Assembly: GCA_014874305.1 (NCBI GenBank)
Contig: JACWAO010000045.1
Span: 1-9,687, forward strand
Direction: 5' to 3'
Origin: Candidatus Colwelliibacteriota bacterium
Lineage (GTDB): Bacteria > Patescibacteriota > Minisyncoccia > UBA6257 > Colwellbacteraceae
DNA length: 9,687 nucleotides
The position numbers and the translations under genes are program-made. Shown one piece after another: positions 1 to 7,106 of the stretch; within the stretch, counting starts at the first letter, position 1, and every line of letters starts with the position of its first letter. Under the pieces are notes generated by a model. The model had not been told where the DNA came from, did not search any database, and worked only from the letters and a program-made list of their open reading frames with translations.

Positions 1-230
1 GCCGCCGTTAGTGACGACCAAAATAGCTTCCATCCGCTTAGTATCCACAAAGAAAGAAGTACTTCGAACGCGGAGAAGACTATGAGCCAGTTCATAAGTG
101 GCCATGTCTTACCTAAGCCCATGGGAAGAAATCCTATCCAGGAGGATGGATTCAGGATTGACGAGGCCGCGGCGTAGATAAAGACAAAAGCGAGCGCTAA
201 TCTTAAAAGTATTTCAGCTTCTTTTTTCAT
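1..230 (-). CDS. DoxX-like integral membrane protein, N-terminal part (runs off left edge)
   Basis: Reading leftward from an ATG at 230, the frame stays open for 76 codons to the window edge, so only the N-terminus is present. The protein starts MKKEAEILLRLALAFVFIYA and has a first hydrophobic helix at about residues 8-24, an NPSSWIGFLP loop (27-36), and a second helix at about 46-65 ending in LWILSG. This layout, an N-terminal 'LRLALAFVFIYAA' helix followed by a short NP-x-x-W-x-G-F-x-P loop, resembles small DoxX-family membrane proteins often seen in Patescibacteria. DoxX proteins are four-helix membrane proteins with varied or unproven redox-related roles, so no specific function is claimed. 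It lies on the same strand as the exporter operon, 57 nt beyond the permease stop, but has its own -10-like box. Family is moderately sure; the frame itself is well supported by its length, composition and start context. Confidence 0.7.
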   Translation of the reverse strand, partial: MKKEAEILLRLALAFVFIYAAASSILNPSSWIGFLPMGLGKTWPLMNWLIVFSAFEVLLSLWILSGWKLFWSSLTA

Positions 231-237
231 CCGGTTA

Positions 238-246
238 ATTATAACA
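238..246 (-). promoter_or_regulatory. Extended -10 promoter (TGTTATAAT) for the DoxX-like gene
   Basis: On the minus strand the sequence TGTTATAAT is a perfect TGn extended -10 motif and ends only 7 nt before the ATG at 230. No TTGACA-like -35 is visible at 16-18 nt upstream, as expected for an extended -10 promoter. Initiation 6-8 nt past the box would fall at or next to the A of the ATG, and there is no Shine-Dalgarno sequence in the interval (TAACCGG), so the transcript may be leaderless. Promoter function is inferred from sequence only. Confidence 0.45.
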
Positions 247-287
247 TTTACCCCGTAAAAGCCCCGTCTTTTTTAGGTGGAGCTCGA

Positions 288-1529
288 CTATTCGTATCTC
301 AAAGCTTCTATGGGACTTTTGTCCGCGGCTTGTCTTGCTGGATAAAGACCAAAGACAACTCCTATTAATGCCGCGACGCCAAAACCGATTACAGCCGCCC
401 CAACGGGGAACACAAAACTCCAGCCGGTAGATAATAGTCTGCCGAGCACCAATGATAGAAAATAAGATATAACCCCCCCGATTATTATCCCAAGTATCCC
501 TCCTGCGGCGGTAAGCATTACGGCCTCGGCGATAAATTGCCGGAGTATGTCTATCCTTTTCGCTCCCAACGCTTTGCGCAATCCTATCTCGCGCGTTCGC
601 TCAGTAACGGATACCAGCATTATATTCATTATTCCTATTCCGCCAACGATAAGAGAAACGGCGGCCACGGCGGAAAGCAGGGCGGTCAAAAGAGAAGTTA
701 TCATACTGACTCTTGAAGCGGCATCGGCTTGGGTTAGGACGTAAAAATCATCTTTGCTGGGATCGGTAATTCCGTGCTGGAAACGCAGGACGCGGGTTAT
801 GTCCGCGACAACTTGCGGAACATCTTGTTTTGAATTCGCCTCCGCGATTATGGTATTGAAATATTTTATTCCCATAAGATAATCCTGCGCGGTGGTATAG
901 GGGATTATAACCAAGTCATCGACGTTAAACACGAAAACCTGACCCTTTGGAGCAAACACTCCTATTACGCGGAAATTTTTATTATGTATTCTTATTGTTT
1001 CACCAATCGGGTTGGATAGGCCGAAAAGCTGACTGGCAACATTGCTTCCTATTATCGCAACACTCGCCCGGCTGTTAATATCGTCCTGAGTAATAGAGCT
1101 CCCTGTCGCGGGATAAATCTGCAGAATATCCTGAACACCAGACGATGTTCCCAGGATTGTGGCGTCGCTTTTGACTACCCCTTGATATGAGATGTTTCCA
1201 GGGACGACGACTACCGGAGCTATGGTTTTAAGATTGGGAACGTTATTCGGATTCTCCAGCGCGGTTAAGTCGCTGTTTTTTAATGAATCGGAGAAAAGCC
1301 CGGTAAAAGCGGATGGGCTTGTCGGCGGTTTCCCCGGGCTTATCCTTATGGTGGCGGGTCCTAAACTGTTTAGCTGGCTTAAGATACTCGCCGTAGCACC
1401 CTGCCCAACCGATTCTATGATAATAATCGCCGCCACGCCTATTACTATTCCAGTAATCGTTAAGCCCGACCTCAGCTTATTGGTCTTAACTCCTTCTACC
1501 GCGGTTCTTAATGTGTATTGAAACCTCAT
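288..1529 (-). CDS. MacB/FtsX-family ABC transporter permease
   Basis: The 413-residue product has the MacB-type plan: a cytoplasmic amphipathic N-terminus with NKLRSGLTITGIVIGVAA leading into TM1 (about 21-43), a large extracytoplasmic MacB periplasmic-core-like domain (about 45-270), then three helices of an FtsX domain (about 276-307, 333-360, 374-396). The loop VTERTREIGLRKALGA (308-323) is the conserved coupling segment that contacts the ATPase, and the end GLYPARQAADKSPIEALRYE is characteristic. Its ATG overlaps the ATPase stop in an ATGA, and no Shine-Dalgarno is visible, so translation is probably coupled. As a type VII ABC protein it is expected to work by mechanotransmission, moving a peptide, lipid or drug outward with the adaptor encoded upstream, rather than by passing substrate through a membrane channel. 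At 413 aa it lacks the fused N-terminal ATPase of E. coli MacB, which is the split form common outside Proteobacteria. The substrate cannot be told from sequence. Confidence 0.93.
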   Translation of the reverse strand: MRFQYTLRTAVEGVKTNKLRSGLTITGIVIGVAAIIIIESVGQGATASILSQLNSLGPATIRISPGKPPTSPSAFTGLFSDSLKNSDLTALENPNNVPNLKTIAPVVVVPGNISYQGVVKSDATILGTSSGVQDILQIYPATGSSITQDDINSRASVAIIGSNVASQLFGLSNPIGETIRIHNKNFRVIGVFAPKGQVFVFNVDDLVIIPYTTAQDYLMGIKYFNTIIAEANSKQDVPQVVADITRVLRFQHGITDPSKDDFYVLTQADAASRVSMITSLLTALLSAVAAVSLIVGGIGIMNIMLVSVTERTREIGLRKALGAKRIDILRQFIAEAVMLTAAGGILGIIIGGVISYFLSLVLGRLLSTGWSFVFPVGAAVIGFGVAALIGVVFGLYPARQAADKSPIEALRYE

Positions 1530-2239
1530 TTTTGGTAATCATCGAGACTCTTTCTTCTTTTGACGGGGGAATCGCTTTCCACCGCCCCGTCCTGCAGTTT
1601 TATAATACGCAAGGCATGTTCGGCGGTAACGGTTTCATGGGTAATCAGCACTATAGTGTGGCCGTTCTTATCGTGAAGATTCTGTAAAATATCTATAACT
1701 ACTTGTCCGGACTTGGAGTCTAAGTTTCCGGTTGGTTCATCTGCCAGAATTAACAGGGGATCGGTTACCAGGGCTCTCGCAATCGCCGCTCTTTGCTGTT
1801 CTCCGCCGGAAAGCTCGGACGGTTCGTACCCCGCTCTCTCGCTTAATCCTACCGAGTCTATCGCTTTTAGGGCGCGTTCGTTCCATTCCTTTTCTGGGAC
1901 TTCAGAGTAATATAGCGGAAGCTTCACGTTTTCCAGCACGGAAGTCCGGGGTAGAAGATTAAATGACTGGAAGACGAATCCTATCTCTTTATTGCGCAGG
2001 CGGGACATCTCGTCGTCCGTGTATGACCCCGCGAGTTTTCCGTTGTAGAGATATTCTCCTCCGGTTGCCTTGTCTAAAAAACCGATAATGTGAAGCAGGG
2101 TGGATTTTCCGGATCCGGACGCCCCCATTATAGCGACAAACTCTCCTTTTTCTATCTTGATGTTTATGCCGCTTAATGCTCTAGTCGGCGATTTGCCGCC
2201 ATAAACTTTTTCTAAATTTCTAGCCTCTATTAAAGCCAT
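1526..2239 (-). CDS. MacB/LolD-type ABC transporter ATP-binding protein
   Basis: This 237-residue nucleotide-binding domain carries every catalytic motif: Walker A GASGSGKST (39-47), Q-loop Gln91 in VFQSFNLLPR, signature LSGGEQQR (143-150), Walker B LLILADEP with Asp167 and Glu168, D-loop GNLD (171-174) and H-loop His201 in LITHE. The SFNLLPRTSVLENVKLPLYY stretch after the Q-loop is typical of the MacB/LolD/FtsE-like group that partners FtsX-type permeases. The ATG is 4 nt after the adaptor stop (minus-strand TAA-TTTT-ATG) and lacks a Shine-Dalgarno sequence; its TGA overlaps the permease ATG. It should power the permease from the cytoplasmic face. The tail after about residue 222 is short and charged (PVKRRKSLDDYQK) and is not part of the conserved fold. 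Assignment to the family is very secure; the transported substrate is unknown. Confidence 0.95.
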   Translation of the reverse strand: MALIEARNLEKVYGGKSPTRALSGINIKIEKGEFVAIMGASGSGKSTLLHIIGFLDKATGGEYLYNGKLAGSYTDDEMSRLRNKEIGFVFQSFNLLPRTSVLENVKLPLYYSEVPEKEWNERALKAIDSVGLSERAGYEPSELSGGEQQRAAIARALVTDPLLILADEPTGNLDSKSGQVVIDILQNLHDKNGHTIVLITHETVTAEHALRIIKLQDGAVESDSPVKRRKSLDDYQK

Positions 2240-2243
2240 AAAA

Positions 2244-3803
2244 TTAACTGCCAGAGATAGTATAGTTTACAACCTCATCGCCCTGCTTTAATCCTGAAAC
2301 AACCTCTACCGTTCCATCAGATCCCGTGATACCGGTTGTTATCTCGGTTTGTACCGGCGTAGACGATGAGGCGGTTTTAAGCAAAACGTAACTTTTTCCA
2401 CCGTCATATATAACCGCGCGCTGGGGAATTATAAGCGCGTTGTTTTTGGTGGCCGTTACTATGTTTATATTGGCGGTCATTCCCGCCTTGACCGGTTCGG
2501 GCCGGGTCATAAACTCGAACGTTACCTTGTATGTTGGGACCCCTTCTATAACAGTCTCTCCCGGGTCTATGGAGATGACTTTGGCCTGGAAGTTTACGCT
2601 GTCGCCATATGCATCAAGGGTTGTGCTTGCCAGATCTCCGACGGCCACTTTGGCTATGTCCGAATCGGCAACATAAGCCTCTATTTGAAAATTATTCTTG
2701 GATATTACGGTTATGACCGGAGAATTTGCCGTTGCCACCTCGCCGGTTTTGATGTTAACCGTGGAAACCTGCCCGTCAATCGGAGAATAAATCGTCGATT
2801 TTACCAGTTGATCCTTATAGAGCTGGACGCTGGCTTTAGCTTGCTCCACCTTGGCCTCGGCGGCGGATATGTCTGTGGGAGTAGCGGACGCCTCGGTTAG
2901 ACTCAAATTCTTTTCCGCTAGATTCAAAGCGGCTTCCGCGGAGGAAAAATCGCTCTCGGCCGCGGAAAGCGAAGTTACCGCTCCGGTAACCTCCAAACGC
3001 GCCGCGGAAATATCGCTTTGCCACGCGGATATGTCGGCTGATGTTACGGAACCGGCCGGCACCGCCTGGTTTATGGCCTCGGATGCCTGGGTTAGAAAAT
3101 CCGTGATTTGGTTAAGGTAATTTATCGAGGTCTGTTCACTGGCTTCCAGGTCCGAACTTGATGATAAGTTGAGCGTCATGTTGTTCCAGCTGTTCAAAAC
3201 ATTTTGGATTGATATCCGCGCGTTTAGTAAGTTTATTTGTAACTGTTGATCGCTAATAGAAATAAGCAGGCGGGGATTGTTGGATGTCGGGTTGGTAAAT
3301 ACCTCGTCTGTTTTAGTTCTCACCGCGTCATTAGCGGATACATAAGAACTTTGAATGGCGCTCAAGAGAGTTTGGCTGGAACTATTAAGTGAGGACTGCG
3401 CGCTTTGCACGCTTGCCTGTTTCACTTCTATCTCCTGCGGCGTGGCCCCCGATATCAAGCTTGCCAGGTCGGATTGTTCAACCTGCAGATTGGCTTCGGC
3501 CTGGTTGAGATTCGCCTTGATGGTTGATGGATCAAGACTTGCCAGCGCTTCGCCGCTTATAACATCTTGTCCCACGCTTACGCCTACGCTAACCGCCTGA
3601 CCGCTTTCAGTAAACGCCAAATTAACGCTGTGAGCCGCGGTTACGTTTCCCGTGACACTGACGGTTTGCGTTATCTCCCCCTTACGAACGGATATAAAAC
3701 TGTATGGAGACTTGGATTTTGGCCAAAAACCATAAGTTATCAATCCCACAATAGCCGCCGCTACTATATAAATTATAAATTTTCGCGTTAATAAACCTTT
3801 CAT
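2244..3803 (-). CDS. MacA/HlyD-family efflux adaptor (membrane fusion protein) with enlarged coiled coil
   Basis: The 519-residue protein has one N-terminal membrane anchor (about 8-27, no lipobox Cys), then the two halves of a lipoyl/barrel-sandwich domain (about 44-92 with VSVTGNVTA and VGVSVGQDVISGEALASLD, and 334-366 with STIYSPIDGQVSTVNIKTGE), a long helical region between them (about 93-333), a beta-barrel domain (about 370-450, ending KAGMTANINIV) and a membrane-proximal domain (about 455-515, IIPQRAVIYDGG and SGLKQGDEVV). This is the order seen in MacA. It is well above the roughly 370 aa of E. coli MacA because the helical hairpin holds an extra Ser/Asn/Gln-rich section (about 145-260). 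It is first in a three-gene operon with the ATPase and the permease and should bridge the permease to the cell envelope. AAGGA lies only 2 nt before the ATG at 3803, closer than ideal. No TolC-like partner is in the window. Confidence 0.92.
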   Translation of the reverse strand: MKGLLTRKFIIYIVAAAIVGLITYGFWPKSKSPYSFISVRKGEITQTVSVTGNVTAAHSVNLAFTESGQAVSVGVSVGQDVISGEALASLDPSTIKANLNQAEANLQVEQSDLASLISGATPQEIEVKQASVQSAQSSLNSSSQTLLSAIQSSYVSANDAVRTKTDEVFTNPTSNNPRLLISISDQQLQINLLNARISIQNVLNSWNNMTLNLSSSSDLEASEQTSINYLNQITDFLTQASEAINQAVPAGSVTSADISAWQSDISAARLEVTGAVTSLSAAESDFSSAEAALNLAEKNLSLTEASATPTDISAAEAKVEQAKASVQLYKDQLVKSTIYSPIDGQVSTVNIKTGEVATANSPVITVISKNNFQIEAYVADSDIAKVAVGDLASTTLDAYGDSVNFQAKVISIDPGETVIEGVPTYKVTFEFMTRPEPVKAGMTANINIVTATKNNALIIPQRAVIYDGGKSYVLLKTASSSTPVQTEITTGITGSDGTVEVVSGLKQGDEVVNYTISGS

Positions 3804-3866
3804 CGTCCTTATAGCACTATTTTACTATATTACATCCGATGTTATTCTTATAAAAGGAAAAATCAT
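3804..3866. promoter_or_regulatory. Divergent AT-rich promoter region between exporter and hydrolase
   Basis: This 63-nt spacer separates two divergent start codons and must hold the 5' signals of both. The AT-rich core 3824-3832 reads ACTATATTA. On the plus strand it contains the -10-like TATATT (3826-3831), which would give a leader of about 29 nt carrying AAGGA (3854-3858), 8 nt from the ATG at 3867. On the minus strand the same bases contain TATAGT (3829-3824), which would leave a leader of about 14 nt with AAGGA just before the adaptor ATG. No convincing -35 is seen for either. Back-to-back overlapping promoters are an inference. Confidence 0.35.
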
Positions 3867-4439
3867 ATGGATATAGAAATAGACAAAAATAAAACATCCT
3901 TGGTTGTTATCGATCTGCAGAAAGGAATAGTCGGATTGTCATGCGAGCCTCATTCCGCGGAGGAGGTGGTCGTTAACGCCTCAAAAATAGCCGAAGCATG
4001 CAGAGAAAAGGGGATGCCGGTGTTTCTCGTGAGGGTTACGCCATCGGCGGACATGAAGGACAGTCTTCATCCGCTCTCGGAACACCAAATGAACCGCGGC
4101 CAGTTCCTGCCGGACTGGGCGGACATAGTTCCGCAACTTGGGCCAACAGAAAAAGATTTTGTCATTACCAAGCATCAATGGGGCGCGTTTTACGGAACCG
4201 AACTCGATCTTCAGCTCAGAAGGCGTGGGATAGATACGATTATCTTGTGCGGAATATCTACCAATATAGGAGTTGAGAGTACCGCCCGTTTCGCTTACGA
4301 GTACGGATACAATCAGATTTTCGTGGAGGACGCGATGTCCGCCTTAAACGAGGAGGAGCATAAAAACTCCGTTCAGGGAATCTTCCCGCGAATCGGCCTG
4401 GTTAGAAAGACCGAGGAGATTTTGTCCGCGTTGCAGTGA
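3867..4439 (+). CDS. Isochorismatase-fold hydrolase, YecD-like
   Basis: The 190-residue protein is a single isochorismatase-like (cysteine-hydrolase superfamily) domain of usual length. The first triad residue is Asp16 in LVVIDLQKGIV, the Lys is Lys102 in ITKHQWGAFYGTEL, and the third motif is LCGISTNIGVESTARFAYEYG (128-147 and following). At the position where nicotinamidases and similar amidases carry the nucleophilic Cys (TNxCVxSTAR) this protein has Gly135. The motif set, including KHQWGAFYGTELDLQLRRRGIDT, closely resembles what I recall of E. coli YecD, which also lacks the Cys; isochorismatases such as EntB/PhzD act without a Cys nucleophile. Hydrolysis of a vinyl ether, or a non-amidase reaction, is therefore more likely than amidase activity, but the substrate is unknown. 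A good AAGGA site lies 8 nt before the ATG. It stands alone between the exporter and the glucan operon, with no clear functional link to either. Confidence 0.92.
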   Translation: MDIEIDKNKTSLVVIDLQKGIVGLSCEPHSAEEVVVNASKIAEACREKGMPVFLVRVTPSADMKDSLHPLSEHQMNRGQFLPDWADIVPQLGPTEKDFVITKHQWGAFYGTELDLQLRRRGIDTIILCGISTNIGVESTARFAYEYGYNQIFVEDAMSALNEEEHKNSVQGIFPRIGLVRKTEEILSALQ

Positions 4440-4470
4440 TCTTTATATTGACAACTCCGAGGTTATCAAC

Positions 4471-4498
4471 TTGCCCGTCTTAACGATGGGTCTATACT
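4471..4498 (+). promoter_or_regulatory. Candidate sigma70-type promoter for the alpha-glucan operon
   Basis: TTGCCC (4471-4476) and TATACT (4493-4498) are spaced by 16 nt, a plausible -35/-10 pair in the 176-nt gap before the glycosyltransferase. Initiation near 4505 would leave a leader of about 110 nt that includes a 10-bp palindrome. The -10 matches the consensus at five of six positions; the -35 matches only its first half. No terminator with a T-run was seen between the hydrolase stop and this site. Confidence 0.4.
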
Positions 4499-4565
4499 GA
4501 AAATAACAGGTTATTAAATTGAACTGTTTGTGTTGAATGTTCCGATCTTGTTCTAGTTGAGAATT

Positions 4566-4575
4566 TAGGCGCCTA
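4566..4575. repeat. Perfect 10-bp palindrome TAGGCGCCTA in the operon leader
   Basis: TAGGCGCCTA is fully self-complementary and is followed at once by a second short palindrome AGCGCT (4575-4580). It lies 41-50 nt before the GTG start of the glycosyltransferase and about 70 nt after the candidate -10 box. A perfect even palindrome has no loop, so it suits a dimeric protein-binding site better than an RNA hairpin. Operator function is only a guess. Confidence 0.3.
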
Positions 4576-4615
4576 GCGCTTAAAAATACCGTTTAAATCA
4601 AGGGCTTAATTAATC

Positions 4616-5857
4616 GTGGCTGACGGCAACGAAGAAAGAAAAATAAAAGTCTTAATGTTTGGATGGGAGTTCCCTCCATACAACAGCGGCGGCTTAGGAG
4701 TCGCGTGCTACGGGTTGTCGAAAGCCTTGGCTGAACGCGGGGTTGAGTTGTCTTTCGTCCTTCCTAAAAAAATCGATGTTAATCCCGGTTTCCTGAAGCT
4801 TATATTCGCCTCCCCCATAGAAATAAAACTGAGATTTTTCGATTCTCTTCTTTCGCCGTACATCTCCTCCAGGGAATACAACGAACGCAGAACTGCTTCC
4901 GGCGGCGGACTGTATGGCTCGAGCTTATTTGATGAGGTGCGCCGTTACGCCAGCTTTGCCGGAGACATAGCTAGAACGGAGGAGTTTGATGTCATACACG
5001 CCCATGATTGGCTGTCGTTTCCCGCAGGAATAGAAGCAAAGAAAGCGACGGGCAAGCCGCTTGTCGTCCACGTGCACGCCACGGAGTACGACCGCACGGG
5101 GAATGGCAGTATAAACCAGCATGTTTATGAGATAGAAAAAGAAGGAATGACGAAGGCGGACAAGGTTATAGCCGTCTCCGGCTTTACTAAAAACAAGATA
5201 ATCGATGGATACGGCATACCCCCCTCAAAAATAGAGGTTGTGCATAACGGAGACGATCCGTCATCCGCGAGCGGGGAGAGCGGCGAGGAGGGATTACTCC
5301 CGCGCATAAAAGAAGCCGGGTATAAGCTGGTTCTTTTCGTCGGCAGGTTTACTCTGCAGAAAGGGCCGGATTATTTTCTCCGGGCCGCGAAGCGCGTTCT
5401 TGAAATTGAACCCAAAACTTTTTTCGCGATGGTCGGATCGGGCGATATGGACTCACAGCTTAGGAGAGAATCCGCCGAGCTCGGAGTCTCGGGGAGAGTA
5501 ATCTTTACCGGTTTTCTGCGCGGGGGAAAGTTGGCCGACGCTTTTAGGTCGGCGGATGTTTTAGTGATGCCATCGGTCTCCGAACCCTTCGGCATAGTCC
5601 CCTTGGAATCGTTAAGGAACGGGACGCCGGTAATCATCTCAAAACAGTCCGGCGTGTCGGAGATTTTAAATCAGGCGCTCAAGGTCGATTTTTGGGACGT
5701 GGAAGAAATGGCCAACAAGATAGTTTCCGTTATGCGCCACCCTTCTCTTGCCAACCAGCTCGCGCGCGGAGGAAAGGAGGAAGCGAATGCCGCCACCTGG
5801 CCGAAGGCCGCGCTAAAGTGTATAAATATTTATAAGTCCGTTTTAGCGCGATCTTAA
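4616..5857 (+). CDS. GT4-family glycosyltransferase, glycogen/starch-synthase-like
   Basis: The 413-residue product has a two-Rossmann GT-B fold. Near the N-terminus KVLMFGWEFPPYNSGGLGVA (11-30) holds the glycine-rich GGLG loop that plays the role of KTGGL in glycogen synthases; HAHDWLS (128-134) and HVHATEYDR (152-160) follow. The C-terminal nucleotide-sugar domain starts at LVLFVGRFTLQKGPDYFLRA (Arg244 and Lys249 expected to contact the donor phosphates) and has the E-x7-E motif SEPFGIVPLE with Glu323 and Glu331. There is no signal peptide. The likely reaction is transfer of glucose from ADP- or UDP-glucose to an alpha-1,4-glucan, supported by the two glucan hydrolase genes that follow. The start is GTG at 4616: an in-frame TAA lies at 4607-4609 and AAGGG (4600-4604) is 11 nt upstream. 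ATG codon 14 (KVLM) is a possible internal start, since relatives often begin there. A different acceptor, such as a lipid or other glycan, cannot be excluded. Confidence 0.88.
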   Translation: MADGNEERKIKVLMFGWEFPPYNSGGLGVACYGLSKALAERGVELSFVLPKKIDVNPGFLKLIFASPIEIKLRFFDSLLSPYISSREYNERRTASGGGLYGSSLFDEVRRYASFAGDIARTEEFDVIHAHDWLSFPAGIEAKKATGKPLVVHVHATEYDRTGNGSINQHVYEIEKEGMTKADKVIAVSGFTKNKIIDGYGIPPSKIEVVHNGDDPSSASGESGEEGLLPRIKEAGYKLVLFVGRFTLQKGPDYFLRAAKRVLEIEPKTFFAMVGSGDMDSQLRRESAELGVSGRVIFTGFLRGGKLADAFRSADVLVMPSVSEPFGIVPLESLRNGTPVIISKQSGVSEILNQALKVDFWDVEEMANKIVSVMRHPSLANQLARGGKEEANAATWPKAALKCINIYKSVLARS

Positions 5858-5861
5858 ACCA

Positions 5862-7106
5862 ATGTCCGTCTGCTTATATTTTCACGTTCATCAGCCTTAC
5901 CGTGTAAAAAAATACCGCGTTTTTAACATAGGCAATGACCATAGCTATTTTAATGATTCCTCAGACAGTCTTTTAAACAACGGGAAAATACTTAAAAAAG
6001 TCGCGGAGAAATCCTATCTTTCAGCAAACGCCGTTTTGCTGGAGCTTTTGAAAAATTATCCGGAGTTCAAGTTTGCCTTTTCGTTTTCAGGCGTTGTTTT
6101 GGATCAGATGGAGGAGTTTGCTCCGGAAGTTTTACAATCTTTTAAGAAACTGTCCGCCTTTGGAAAGAATAGAGTTGAGATTTTAGGCGACACTTATCAT
6201 CATTCGCTGGCTTTCTTTTACTCGCTACGGGAGTTTGAGAGGCAGATAGAACTGCACCGCCGCAAAATCTTTCGCATTTTCGGAAAAAATCCTAAAGTTC
6301 TGCGCAATACCGAGCTTTCGTACAATAACGATCTGGCGCTTTGGGCGGAAAGGCATGGGTTTTTGGGAATACTCGCCGAAGGATGGGATCCGGTGCTCGG
6401 GTGGCGGAGTCCGAACTTTGTTTACATGCCTAAAGGCGGCAGACGAATTAAAGTTCTTTTAAAAAACTATCGGCTGTCGGATGATATAGCTTTTCGCTTC
6501 GGCGAGAGGAGCTGGAAGGAATGGCCCTTGACCGCGGAGAAGTTCTCCTCCTGGGTATCGGCTTCGCATTTGAACGGAGAAACGGTAAACTTGTTTATGG
6601 ATTACGAGACGTTCGGGGAACATCAGTGGGCGGATACCGGAATCTTTGATTTTCTCCGCGCTTTACCGGAAGAGCTGATGAAGGATCGTTACAATAAGTT
6701 TTTGACGCCATCGGAAACGATTAAAAACTACCGCGCGGTCGGCGAGATAGACGTTCCGGGCGTGCTCACCTGGGCGGATACGGAGAGAGACTTGTCGGCC
6801 TGGACGGGAAACGATATTCAGAAAGAAGCCATACAGAAGATTTATTCCCTGGAAAATCGCGTTTTGCAAAGCAAGGATCCGGTTTTGATAGAGGACTGGC
6901 GGCGGCTTCAAACCTCGGATCACTTCTATTATATGTGCACAAAGTGGTTCGCCGACGGAGACGTGCACAAGTACTTTAATCCCTACGAAACGCCTTTCGA
7001 TGCTTTTATTTCTTTCATGAATGCCGCAGAAGATTTAGAATTAAGATTGGATAACTTGAAAAGCAAAAGGTCGCTAGTAAGTTCGGGTTTAATTAAAACA
7101 AGATGA
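5862..7106 (+). CDS. GH57-family alpha-glucan hydrolase/transferase (alpha-amylase-like)
   Basis: The 414-residue protein shows all five GH57 regions in order: I, FHVHQPYR (7-14); II, LGDTYHHS (108-115); III, RNTELSYNND (148-157) with the expected nucleophile Glu151; IV, MDYETFGEHQW (246-256) with the expected acid/base Asp247; and V, SDHFYYM (352-358). The start MSVCLYFHVHQPY places region I directly at the N-terminus, so the ATG at 5862 is right and no secretion signal is present. GH57 enzymes are retaining alpha-glucan amylases, 4-alpha-glucanotransferases, pullulanases or branching enzymes. Lying between a glycogen-synthase-like GT4 and a glucoamylase, it most likely trims or rearranges an intracellular alpha-glucan; amylase versus transferase cannot be decided from sequence. 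It starts 4 nt after the GT4 stop without a Shine-Dalgarno site and overlaps the next gene by ATGA. The last 20 or so residues (SKRSLVSSGLIKTR) look like an unstructured basic tail. Confidence 0.93.
   Translation: MSVCLYFHVHQPYRVKKYRVFNIGNDHSYFNDSSDSLLNNGKILKKVAEKSYLSANAVLLELLKNYPEFKFAFSFSGVVLDQMEEFAPEVLQSFKKLSAFGKNRVEILGDTYHHSLAFFYSLREFERQIELHRRKIFRIFGKNPKVLRNTELSYNNDLALWAERHGFLGILAEGWDPVLGWRSPNFVYMPKGGRRIKVLLKNYRLSDDIAFRFGERSWKEWPLTAEKFSSWVSASHLNGETVNLFMDYETFGEHQWADTGIFDFLRALPEELMKDRYNKFLTPSETIKNYRAVGEIDVPGVLTWADTERDLSAWTGNDIQKEAIQKIYSLENRVLQSKDPVLIEDWRRLQTSDHFYYMCTKWFADGDVHKYFNPYETPFDAFISFMNAAEDLELRLDNLKSKRSLVSSGLIKTR

Noticed and set aside
247..278. Possible terminator after the permease (AAAAG/CTTTT arms around ACGGGG on the minus strand)
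   Set aside because: The stem is 5 bp and nearly all A-T, with no T-run after it on the minus strand; too weak to call.
1192..1521. 109-codon plus-strand open frame opposite the permease gene
   Set aside because: It lies wholly antisense to a well-supported MacB-type gene, has no ribosome site, and its sequence matches no family I recognise; it is a shadow of the permease codons.
4448..4469. Imperfect hairpin TTGA...TCAA after the hydrolase gene, and TTGACA (4448-4453) as a -35 box
   Set aside because: The stem has an internal mismatch and no following T-run, so it is not a terminator; no -10 box lies 15-19 nt after TTGACA.
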